From the NCBI GenBank assembly GCA_018806915.1, contig JAGKQI010000046.1, positions 992,001 to 1,056,000 on the forward strand: DNA of 64,000 bases, written 5' to 3'. The notes under the pieces were generated by a model. The model worked only from the letters and a program-made list of their open reading frames with translations, was not told the origin of the DNA and ran no database searches. Below, one piece after another: positions 42,764-53,579 of this stretch. A program made the position numbers and the translations under genes. The DNA is from Phytophthora colocasiae (Eukaryota > Oomycota > Peronosporomycetes > Peronosporales > Peronosporaceae). How positions within the stretch are numbered: the first letter of the stretch is position 1; every line of letters starts with the position of its first letter.

Positions 42764-45700
42764 CTACTCCTCCTCATGTGACTGCATTGCTTGGAATCGG
42801 TTCTTTTTACTCCGTTCTTGGAGGAACTCATGCAGCAACGCACCACAGTTCAGGTCTGCTTCATCTACCCAGGTAGGATCCTCGTATCCCTTCCAGAAAA
42901 CTTGGAATTCTCGGCGGATCCGGCCATATCGAGTGGGTCGCCCCGTCCGGACGTCTGTGATCCGCTCGACTTCGAACTCGTCGTCTTCCAGATCGCGATC
43001 CCAGCTGTCTTCCAGCAACAAGGCTTCATCGAAGTCCAAACGGTCTGCTTCGTCCACCGTCAACTGGATCTTCGGTCGATCTGGGAACGTCCTGACTGGC
43101 TTCAACTTAGAGATGTGCACTACCGGAAACAAACGATAGTCTGTACCAGCGACCTCTAAACGGACTGCATACTCGTTCGCCATTTCTGCCACACGGAACG
43201 GTCCATGCCACAGATGAGCGAGCTTTTTGGCGTACCCCTCCTTGACTCTGTCTAAGAACAGCCACACTTGGGATCCAGCCTCGATGGGGTGTTGCGTCGC
43301 CGTTTCGCTCTGCCTGTCGGCACGATCCGAGATTGCCTGCTTCAAACGGTCATTCACCTCAGCTCTGGCTAGTTGATAGTGCCGCTGGATCTGATACCTC
43401 CAACGTCGTGGATCTACATCACGGCGCCCGGTATTCCCAGCGAGAGCGTTGCTTCTAGGGTTGTCTTGGGATCCCAGCCATGGGCGAGGTAGAACGGCGT
43501 GTCGCCCCTAGTCCGATCTTGTGCAGTGTTCAGGGCGAAAGTCAGGCGTTCTGCGTACTCGTCCCAGTCTCGCTGGTCGGGATCCTGGACGTACATCTTG
43601 ATCGCCCGCGTGATTGTCTGCACCATCCGCTCGGCTGTGCCATTCGATTGTGGTCGATAGGCCATAGTGGCTCTCAGGCGCTGGCCTAGGATCCGGTTGA
43701 AAGCACGAAAGAAGTCGGACATAAACCCGGGTTCTCGGTCGTGTCGGATCACCTGGCTGGCACCGAACCGTCGAAATACGCAGATCTCATAGGACTCCGC
43801 GATGGCCTGGGCCGTTCGCGAGTTGTTAGCATTGACAATCACGTAACCGGTAAAGAGATCCACCCATACTAGCAGCTCAGTGTTCCCTTTCTCGGATCTC
43901 GGTAGCGAAGGTATATGATCCATAGCGATCACTTGAAACGGGTAAGTGGCTCGGATATTACCCGGCGACACACCGCGAATTGTGGGTCGTCCCTTGCCCG
44001 TCTCGCAATCCACGCACTCTCCGACAAACTGCTGTACGGATTTGAAAAGGCCTCTCCAGTAGAAGTGGTCCTTGATCCTCTGGTACGTACGCCCAATCCC
44101 TGATGACCCCTTCCAAACTCACATGATAGTGATGCAGTAGGTCTGCTTGCAACGTCTCAGGTATAACCAATCGTAACAATCCGTCTCGATCTGCTTCGGT
44201 CCTTCGTGAAGGTGCGCAATAGAACAACAGCTCATCCTCGTCCAACTCGAAATTGTCGGCTAGCAGACGGCACGTCTTGGCTTCAGCCGCAGTCAGATCC
44301 GTCAGCTGTCCTCGCAAGAACGACTTCAGGTTGGAGATCCATGTTTCTCGTCTTGGGATCGTCGGATCCGGTCAATTCTCAGCTGCTGCACGGACTCTTC
44401 GTCGAGTACTCGGGGTTTCTCTCTGGCCTGTCTTCGGGTGGTGACTGCACTGACCCGTGGCTTTGGATCCTCGGATCCTGAGGTCAGGATCTCATCCAAT
44501 CGATTTAGGGTGACGAGATCCTCGCGATTCCCTTCCTGGTCGACGGCATTCCCACTCTCTCGCTGCAATGCTGCGCTGGCCAAGCTTATCGGCGCTGGCG
44601 TTCCACGCTCGTTTCACATGTAGCAAGTCGTGGTCCGGCCATTCCCGGAGCTGTGCCAGTGCCTTCTGTCTCAGCAGCGTCAGGGCTGGCGCTTTACAGT
44701 CGATCTCCCCACGCATCTGGCGGATCACCAGATTCGAATCTCCGCAGATAGATAATGAGTCGTCCCTTAGTCAGATCTTCGAGCAGCTCGAAACACAATA
44801 GAAGTCCGTTGTACTCCGCTTCGTTGACTGTCAGACTCTCCGCGTACCGAGACGCTGCTTTAACCACCTTCCATTCGGGCAGCTTCCATAGAATCGCACT
44901 GAAGGATCCTCCACCACGTTTTACCCTGGCGGATCCGTCAAAACTAACCACCCACAACTCTTCCTCTGGCTTCACAGTTGGCACCGGCATCTGGATCGCT
45001 CGACGCGGTTCCTTCCTTGAGGCGATGCTCACCAACGCTTGGTCCACCTCGGATCTCGGGGTGATACTTGCGGCGAGGGATCCGAGGATCTCGTCCTCCC
45101 CTTTCGTACACTTCGTGATCTCCAAGGTCCAAGGCGATAACAATGCCGCCCATTGGCCCAATCTTCCTTGTAGTCCGGCAGAACGGAACAGCCATCCGAG
45201 GGTAGAGTGCCTGGTCAGGATCCGGATCCGTCGTCCAACCAACATGGAATACCCGAGATCCAGGATCCTTAGCAGAGCTAACACTTCCTTCTCCACGATC
45301 CCATAGTTTATCTCATTCGGCTTCAGAGATCTACTGGCGAACATCACCGGCATGTAGATCCCGTCGTGGTCCTGCGTCAGGGAAGCTGAGATGGCCCATT
45401 CGCTGGCGTAGACGATCACCACCGGTTGCTTGTCGGGATCGAAATGCCGAAGCGTAGAGTCATAGCGATCTTCTTCTTCAAGGCCTCGAAAGCGGCTGAA
45501 GCACGGATCCATTTCTCGTCTGGATCTCTCGGATCTGTCGGATCCTTCGAATCTTCGACTGTGGGGTTTATTGGCGGCAGGATCTTGCGGCTGGATCTCA
45601 ACTCCGCGAAGTCGACCTCCCTCAGTTCGTAGAGTACTGACGCGTAGACCGCCATATCTTCGATGAATCGAGCGTAATAATTTAAACTACCCAGGAAGGA

Positions 45701-48700
45701 TTGCATAGCTCGCAATGATCTCGGGAACGCGAGATCCACCAGCGCTTCTCGATCCTTCGGATGCGCCTCCAATCCTCATTAGACACTTGGTGTCCCAAGT
45801 AATCGACCTTCCTCAGTCCCCAAAAGCTCTTGGCCACACTAATTGACAGGTTCCACTTGTCACAAGCCTCCAGCAGCAGATGCACCCGCTCACACAGGTG
45901 ATCCCAAGATCCAGCCGTCACTAAGATGTCATCGATGTACGACCTTCGTCCCAGTACAGACGGTTTACCATACGTCTCCGGGATCCCGTCTCGGAAGAGA
46001 TCCAACGCGGATCCGGATCCGGCCGTGGGTGGGATCCGTAGGAATCCGTAGAGTGCGTTGTCCAACAAACGTTGGTAGATCTGTGGGGCATTCTTAAGAC
46101 CAAACGGCATTCGATTCCACTCAAACAATCCAAACGGGGTAATAAACGCCGAGATGGCCCTCGCACGATCCGTCATTGACACTACCCAGAAACCACTAGC
46201 CATATCGAGAGAACAGTACCACAACACGGCGTCGAGATCCTCCAGTAGATCGTTGATGAGAGGCATTGGGTACACCATCAGCCTTGTCAAACTGTTCACC
46301 AGGCGGTAATCGATGCAGAGTCGGATATCAACGCCGTTCTTCTTAATGATCACAACGATTGGCGAGGCCCACGGCGACGTAGAGACTTGGATGATCTTCG
46401 CTTGCAGCAGCCCTTTGATCAGATCCGAGGCTTCTCACGATACTGCGGTGCCACTTTGCGTACTCGCTGGGCGATCGGCTTGGCGTCTCCCGCATCGATG
46501 TCACAGATCGCGCCTACAGCAGGAGGGGGTAAGGCGTTACCCTTCCCAATCAGCAGGTGCTTGTACTTCCAGATCTCATTCGCCAGCCGTTGGATCTCTT
46601 CGGGCGTGTTGGAGGCTGGATCCCCCACTTGGAGATCCTCGATCTTCACTTCGACCGTAGCCATCACAACCTCCGGTAGCACCGCCATCTCCTTCTCGAG
46701 ATCCTCCGCATAAGCTTCGCCATTCTCGTGCACGAACACTTCGTCGTCGACGTAAACTTCCGTGGAACTGGGATCCGTCCGAGGTTTCACGACGGGATCC
46801 GATGATCCGACCGCAGCGAGTGATCGGGCAGAGGATCCGGGATCCGGCTGGGCACCAACCTCGAGATCCGGCGGGGACTCAGCCACGGGATCCGGTCGGG
46901 ATCCAACCTCGAGATCCTGGTCCGAGGTGTCCTCACGATCTTCACTTCCTGACGCTGGTGACGGATCATTCGTCTCCACTGCTGGCCGGTCACTGGCTGT
47001 TAGATGGCTCGCAGGATCCAACTTCCTTGTGGCGGGATCCGGCTCATGAGCGGCACCTCCTTCGGCAGGCCCTCCAGCGGCACTTCCAGCTTTCCAGCCA
47101 ATTCCACCAGTAGGATCACCCTTGGTCGCGCCTCTTTCCGCTCTCTGATCATCCTCCGGAGTCCTTGGTGTATCCACGCACGTCTCCGTCCGTCGGTCCA
47201 GCTCCTCATGCGCCGCTACACCTTCGTCCAGCGTCCTTGGCGCCCCTGAGTCTTCGATCTTGCCTTGGCGCACATCATCGTCTTCGCCTTGCCGAGGCGC
47301 ATCTGTAGCACCCTTGACACGCGCGTAGATCGTCCTGGGTGCCTCGCCATTGGCAGCGCCCTTCCTGCTGGCCGTCACCGCTGCTCGCTCATCTTTGTGT
47401 AAGGAGCTCAGATCCCCACTAAGTGCGGAATCAGGCGACCGTTCGGACATGTCCCGTCCCCGACCCACGTCGCATGCGCGACGCTGATCTTCAAGCTGTG
47501 CCGGGTAAGGATCCGACTTTACTTGTAGATGTCGCTGCGTGGCGTGAGGGACCTCGTTGGAAAGCTCTTGAATAGGCGCATTCGGTGATGGTTCTCCGTG
47601 CTCCTGGGCATCAGTGTGGACTGCAGGGCGCTCCGAAACATCATGTCCGACTGTGCCATCGGAATGATGGTCACCTGTCTCATGATTATGGGGCGACCCT
47701 TCGGCGTTGTTGTCCCGGCTCTGCGCAGAGACAGGGCAACCTTTCGGATCTTCAAGCAGTCGTATCGACACGGATCCCTCAGCTTCTGGCGCTCCGTTTG
47801 GGGCGTGCGATGGCTCGTTAGACGCGCCTTGCTTCGCACTACATGCCCATACCAACTTTGCTAGAGGGGCATGGGTATTCGCCTCAGGGTGCCCCAAAAC
47901 ATCATCTCCGACTGATTTGTCGGAGTGATTGCCGTCGTCTGTCGTGCAGACATGCTGCCGATCCTCAACGGTGGCGCCCAGTCTCTGGCCAGAGACAGTA
48001 CTCGTCGTCGGATCTTCAACCCGGCAAGCTGGAGAGGATCCGGAGGATCCTTTTGGCTGTGGCTCTCGGATCCGAGCGTACGAGGACGCTCCTGGATCCG
48101 ATGATACCGGGGCCTCACCCTCTTCGATCTCTGGCCCAAAACTGACACGGCGGTGCGCTTGGGGCTCAACCGCCGACGGATCCGCCCCACCGGGCTGGAT
48201 CTCGTCTCGCCAATCGACCGCCCCTTCAAGGATCCGGTCCGACATTGGGGGTGAGCCGGGACAGCGGGACACGACTGCCGTGTGGGAGGGGCGCTTCAGG
48301 ATCCCCTTCGGCTCCGCGTACTTCGGCCGATCGACCGCCGGCTCAAGCTCCCAAGGCTCCTTCAGGCGCGGTGGCGGCGGGATCTCCGTCGTGGCGCTCA
48401 TGGCAAGGTTCTGCCATTCGTTGTAGCGCCTGGATCCGACGGAGATGTAGCCCGGGGTGCGGGGAACGTGATCCCCGGCCAGCCACATGCCGATCTCTTC
48501 GTTGTGGTTGAGAGAGATCGCCTTCTCACCGACGTTGGTAAGTTGTAGATAGCGGATCTTGCCTGGACCTTGTGCTAACGTCGGTACCCATTGCTTGCCC
48601 CTTCGTAACCACAGCTTCTCGTACTCCTTGAGATGGACCCGGTCCGGGTGCTCGAAGGTCTCGCCAGGCTCCAGTCGTATACCTTCCTGGAGGAGTAGCG

Positions 48701-49374
48701 GATGAGCTCGGCCGCTGAAGATCTGTCGTCGCCCATGGAGTCGCACCCGGATCTCGTCATGGAGGCACACGGATCCATCGCCCAAGTCGAGTCGGATCCC
48801 GGCTGGTACCATGAAGTCCATGCCGAGGATCGCGTCGCAATCGGGTGGCAGATCCTCGCCGACCCAGACGTCGCAGAAGTACACCAAGTACCCAGCCAAG
48901 GTAACCTTGATCCTTGTTTTGCCTGCTGCAATATACAGCTGCTCACCAATTCCGAGGCATTCTTGTGTTTGACTAGTATCAATCTGGGATCCAACCTTAC
49001 GAGCAAAGGCGGCATCGATGATCGACACCTCGGATCCCGGAGTCAAGAAGCACAGTGGACTTGGCATTGTTGATCTTGCACGTTGCCTTGGCCTGCTTGG
49101 AAGTGTTTGCTGGGGACATGGTATTTCCAGTACCCGCGTGACTCTCCAGGCATGAGATCCAAGGACATGGCGACCTCGGATCTCTGGTACTCATCGTCTG
49201 TAGAGCGGAAGCTTGCAACTCTAGCCGTACGTTTCCCATGAAGTTCACATGTATTATCCAATAGATCCGTTCGCTTGTTGCTAACTTGATCCATGGCCTT
49301 CTTGTTCACATATGCATAGATGTAAGACGTTGAACGCTCGTCTCGTACCAGATTCAAACCCGGCGAGCGTCCTA
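42764..49374 (-). pseudogene. pol: C2 pol: PR, linker, RT, two RNase H, INT, chromodomain
   Basis: It is entered by a -1 slip at 49375-49381. Protease is STVLLDSG (about 49060), continued after a frameshift as SEVSIIDAAFARKVG and AILGMDFMVPAG. A low-complexity linker of about 500 residues (about 48500-46750) precedes RT (LCIDYRLVN, SYIDDILVTA). RNase H 1, RNase H 2 (SFDGSARVKRGGG, NEAEYNGLLL, DSNLVIRQM), integrase (CETGKG, IRHDREPGF, QSNGTAERMV) and chromodomain (REFQVFWKGYEDPTWVDEAD) end at 42764. At least seven one-base lesions break it, several in G or C runs. The lesion in RNase H 2 is shared with C1. Confidence 0.92.
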
Positions 49375-49381
49375 GTTTAAC
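49334..49381 (-). promoter_or_regulatory. -1 frameshift signal between C2 gag and pol
   Basis: The minus strand reads ATG TTA AAC TAG: the heptamer G TTA AAC (49381-49375) sits directly on the Gag stop (49374-49372). Four bases later a 7-bp stem follows (49370-49364 with 49340-49334, ACGCTCG/CGAGCGT, 23-base loop). The -1 frame continues LGRSPGLNLVRDE without a stop. GTTAAAC is a known viral slippery sequence. Function is inferred. Confidence 0.7.
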
Positions 49382-51698
49382 ATCTTCTCGGCGGCTTCTG
49401 GAAGCATGTGCTTGCTTGGATCGAACCATTGTCGGATGAGGTTGTAGAACTCCTCCATTTGACACTTGCCGTGATCGTGGAGTTCACCGCAGCCGCGACA
49501 CACGAAGAAGCAGCGATCCGACGGATGGCCCTTCTTGCCGCACTTCTGGCAGGTGAGGCGCTTCCAGCAACCAAGATCCGAATGTTTCCTGGATCCGCAG
49601 TGCGAGCAACGCTGTCCTTCATTGAAGAAGCGTGGTCGACGGTCTTGTGGTGTTGGATCCGAGCTAGCCTGACCTGGATCCGAATCCTTCTTGGGATCCG
49701 AAGATCCTGCCTTGGTCTCCGCTGATCCAGTTTGCGCTGAAGTAGTCGGTCGATCACTCCGAGGCTGCTACGTATGCTCTGCGGAGCTCGCCGTCGGATC
49801 CGGAGTCATCGGAATCGGATCCATCAGATTCTACGACTTGCATGGATCGGATCGCACGTGTCGGGCCGGTTGGCTGCGGGGCCGTTGTTGTCTTCGGCCG
49901 GAACTTGCTGGATCCTGACGATGGCTTCTTCTGTCTGGACCTCGCGCGATCTCGGGCCCTCAACACGTCCTCGAGTTGATCCGCGTCCGCGAGCCGAAGC
50001 AGCGTCAGTTGATCCGCCAGATCCGCATCCCCGAGAGTCTCGATGAAGTGTTCGACGTGCTCGCGGCGGGCTTTGGCATCTCCGTCCTTGACCATCACCC
50101 AAGCACGAAGACCCGCTACGTTGAGGCGATACAAGTATTCCAACGGTGACTCGTCGGATCTCTTACGAGCGTGATAGTACTGCCACGCCACCGAGACTCC
50201 AAGACCGCAGTACTGCGTCTGGAAGGCTTTCAGCGGATCACTCCACTTCAGCCTTGTGGATCGGCTGAGCTGTCGGTACCAGTTTCGCGCCGGACCAGTG
50301 AGAAGATCTCCAAAGGTGAGGCACATTTCTTCGTCGGAGGCTTGATCTCTCGTGAAGGCTGACTTGACCTTACTAATCCATGCTCTTGCTCGTTCCTCAT
50401 CGTGATCCTTGTCCGTGAATTCCTTCAGATCCGATATCGCCGAGATTCGGATCCTTTGAACCGCGGTTGATCCTGCTGTAGCTGTGGCAGCAGTGGTCGT
50501 TGCCGTACGCCGGGGAGCGGATCCGTCGAGGTCGTCGGGGTCATACTCCCAGTTCTCGGGGTGTAATCCCACTGACTCCATCTCGACGTCCCGATATACA
50601 GGATCCGCAGCGCGCGTCGTGGTTCGTGGGACCGCTGTCATCCGCTGCTCCTTCAGGAACTTGTCCATAGCCGATTGGAAGTAAGCCTGCAGCCCGTTAG
50701 TGGATGCAGGCGGCTGATCCACGACACGGGACCGATCAAGCGGGGCATCTCGAGTTCGAGTCGGCTTGACGTCCAGGGTATCAGTCGGCATACGGGCTGT
50801 CAGCATAGCAGCGCCTGCGGGACCGAGCGCCATACGTCGGGGTTCAGACGAACTGTCGGATCCTGCCTCGGACTCCGCCGAGGCGTATCGAGAGGATCCC
50901 CGTCTGGTACTCCGGGGAGTGCGCTAGCTTGGACATCGGATCTCGGATCGCCCGTCGCTCACCGACTAGGGGCTTCAGTCGGCTGAAGAGTGAAGCCGCT
51001 GCGATACGTATCGTGTCATGATCCAAGCGGAAGAGGGTGTCTCCGTCGAAGGCTCCCGCAGCAAAACCGGCTTCCTCCAGCAGGCGGAGGAGATCCAAGG
51101 CGCTGTCCAGACTGTTCGTGGACTGAGCCGGTGCCGTTATCGGGCCGGTGAGTGATCCAAGCAATCGAGGTTGCAGGATCCTCATTACGGGGTCTTCCCG
51201 GAGGAAGTCCTCGAGCGCGATCCGGCGATACGAAGCCTCCAGCTGGGTCAACGACCACTCTGATTTCACCTCCGGCTTCTCATCGACATCCGATCCTGGT
51301 GCCTTCAGCTTTTTTCGCGCAGTCTTCGTCTTCTTCTTCGACGTTTTACCACCTGAGGGCTGCGCGGTGGTGGTGGTGGTGGATGAAGATCCAACAGCTT
51401 TCGCTGTCGAATCCCCACCCAGCGGTCCAGAACGCGGGTTCTGAGCCGCGGGGGTCCCCGAAGGGACCTGGGGAGGAGGAGGAGGTTTTTCTTCTGAGTC
51501 TGTTGCCAGACTCACCTCCTTCCTGTCGACAGAACTCCTCCCAGGGCTCTGTCGATCTGTGGATCTAGCGTTCAGCGGTGCTGACGGCGATCCAACGACC
51601 GTCGGCACTTCTTCTCCCGGTTCTTCCTTCTCTTGTACAGTCTCTTCGGACTCACGGTGATATCCGCCGTCCCCAAAAGATCCGGGCACGCGCACCAT
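49372..51698 (-). pseudogene. gag: C2 Gag with CCHC knuckles
   Basis: The ATG at 51698-51696 directly follows the LTR (MVRVPGSFGDGGYHRESEET). The frame runs about 285 codons to a frameshift near 50900, where it continues RYASAESEAGSDSSSEPRRM into the 359-codon frame. That frame carries the Gag domain (ISDLKEFTDKDHDEERARAW, GPARNWYRQL, SPLEYLYRLN). A further shift near 49760 leads to two CX2CX4HX4C zinc knuckles (CSHCGSRKHSDLGC, CQKCGKKGHPSDRC) and a third Cys-rich motif (CRGCGELHDHGKC). It ends AEKMLN-stop. The full protein would be about 770 residues, long for a gypsy Gag. It packages the RNA in the particle. Confidence 0.88.
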
Positions 51699-52120
51699 TG
51701 TGGTGTAGTGGATCCGCTGGAATGAGCAGGGATCCAACGTTCACACACGGCGCCCAGACACTGACTAACGGAGGGGGTACTCCGATAACCGTGGGGGTTG
51801 CTGAGGCTCACCTTGTGTACCCGTCAGTGGGCGGGATCTGCTCTCTCAAGAAGGGAGAGTGTACACAGGCGTGAGGGCTTGAACGTCCTTGGCGGGGACT
51901 TGGGAGGTTGGACTTGCGTGGGGGTTCCTGCACACAGGTCCTGGTTGGGGGGATCTTGGTCTTGGACTCGAAGATCAGGTGGATCCTTGGATCCGGGGTT
52001 GCCTTGGTGGGTGTGGGGTTCCTTTTCCTTTTCCTTTACTGTCTTGCTTGCCGCCTCCTGTAGCGGTTGGTCTTGGGGTGGTTGAGAGGTCGAGGGATCC
52101 TACGGTTAAGCAATCAACAC
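51699..52120 (-). repeat. C2 5' LTR, inner part
   Basis: The 422 bp next to gag, from TGTGGTGTAGTGG to CAATCAACAC, interrupted there by B3. The rest resumes at 59970. It matches the C2 3' LTR closely. Confidence 0.9.
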
Positions 52121-52531
52121 TGTAACGGGGTTACACGGCGCTGCGCGCCTTGGCTACAATAGGTGTGGTATACACCATCCAGGTCACAAGTCACAGATCC
52201 GTGTACGACACATAGTGTTTCTCACACGTCACATATGTAGCCAGTTGCTGGCTGTTAGCTCAGAGCCACACATTACATTTGATTAGGATTTAGTATGTTA
52301 GATACTAAATCCGTTACATTCAGGATTAGGGCAATAAAATAAATAAAAATCAGTTTGCATTTTACATAATTAGTGTTAGTTCCTTTATTATAGGGACACT
52401 GATTGTGAGAGTCCCGTATTTAGTGGACTACTTGGTTCTTGTATAGAACCGAAGGCTAGTGCCTTGCAAGCAGGACTCTACGAGTCAACCCAACTTCCTC
52501 TGTGCCGTGCACACCTACGCAGCCCGCTGCA
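52121..52531 (+). repeat. B3 5' LTR
   Basis: 411 bp, TGTAACGGGG to CCGCTGCA. It differs from the 3' LTR by very few bases, which points to a recent insertion. Confidence 0.93.
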
Positions 52532-52588
52532 TCTGGTAGCACTTGTAGTCAATCCAACTCCTGAGTTGAAGACTGTTTCTCTGTGAGA

Positions 52589-53559
52589 ATGGAGCCAGAA
52601 GCATACGCTCACTTGACTCCGAGTCAGCGGGACACGCTTAACAAGCTTACGTCCTTGCTGGGCCCTGAAGGTATGGCGCACCTTGCGTCTCAAGGGCCGG
52701 AGGCCGTCACGCGCGCCTGGAGGCATTTGCCTCGTACGAGAACGCTCTCGTTGAGCACATTCAGCGGAATGTAAAAGGAGTTAATCCCGCTCCGAGAGCT
52801 AAGCCCGTCACGCTCAGCGTGAAGACCTTTCACGGGCACGAAGGAGAGAACCTCCTATTGTGGACCCGAGAGGTCGAAATGGCCATGGGGGCCGCTATGC
52901 TCCAGTTGGAAGGCCAACGCGTAGCGTTCGCCATCTCTAAGCTCGAAGGTCGAGCACGAGAATGGGCCTTGACGTCTGGGACGTCGGTAGAAATGGCCTT
53001 CCCCACTTGGGGTGAGCTTAAGGCCAAACTTACGCAAGTGTTTGCTCCACCTAACCAGGCGTATCGCGTGCGGTCACGCTTCCTCGCTTGCCGACAGGGC
53101 AAGAAGGACCTGGTGGACTATGTCCAAGAGCTGCGCACGCTCATTGCCGGCATGGCTGCCGATCCTCTACCTGAGGTGGTCACTGTGACTATCTTCATGG
53201 AAGGTCTGAGAGCTGGCGTGGCCAGGACGGAGGCATTCCGTCAGAATCCTCGCACCTTCGAGGACGCTGTTAGCGTGGCATTGAATGCTGAACACAACTT
53301 TAAGTTGTCGAGGGTCGGTGCTAATAGCACAGGGTCCGGGGGACCCGAACCCATGGACCTCAGCTATGCTGAAGATGAAATAGCCGAGCTACGAGCTGCG
53401 GTGCAGCGTATGAGCACTCGTCGATGCTACACGTGTGGTAGTCCCACACACCTGAGGCCCAACTGCCCTCTGCACAAAGAGCGCGCCGGCCAGACTGGCC
53501 GCAACCCTGCCGCGAGTCCCGCTTCGGGCTCTGCCCAGGGAAACGACGGCTCCCAGTAG
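52589..53559 (+). pseudogene. gag: B3 Gag, one frameshift
   Basis: Homologous to B1 Gag. The ATG is at 52589 ([15 protein letters not shown]). A lost A near 52709 (GTCACGCG against GTCAACGCG in B1) shifts the frame after GPEAV. From about 52819 it is open again in the other frame to the stop at 53557-53559, including the knuckle [14 protein letters not shown]. The remaining sequence is close to B1, so the damage is a single base. Confidence 0.9.
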
Positions 53560-53579
53560 ACGCGGGGCGGTCTACTGGG
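53538..53579 (+). promoter_or_regulatory. -1 frameshift signal of B3
   Basis: GGGAAAC (53538-53544), a 7-base spacer and the perfect 10-bp hairpin (53552-53561 with 53570-53579) are unchanged from B1, although the surrounding coding sequence has diverged. Confidence 0.8.
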
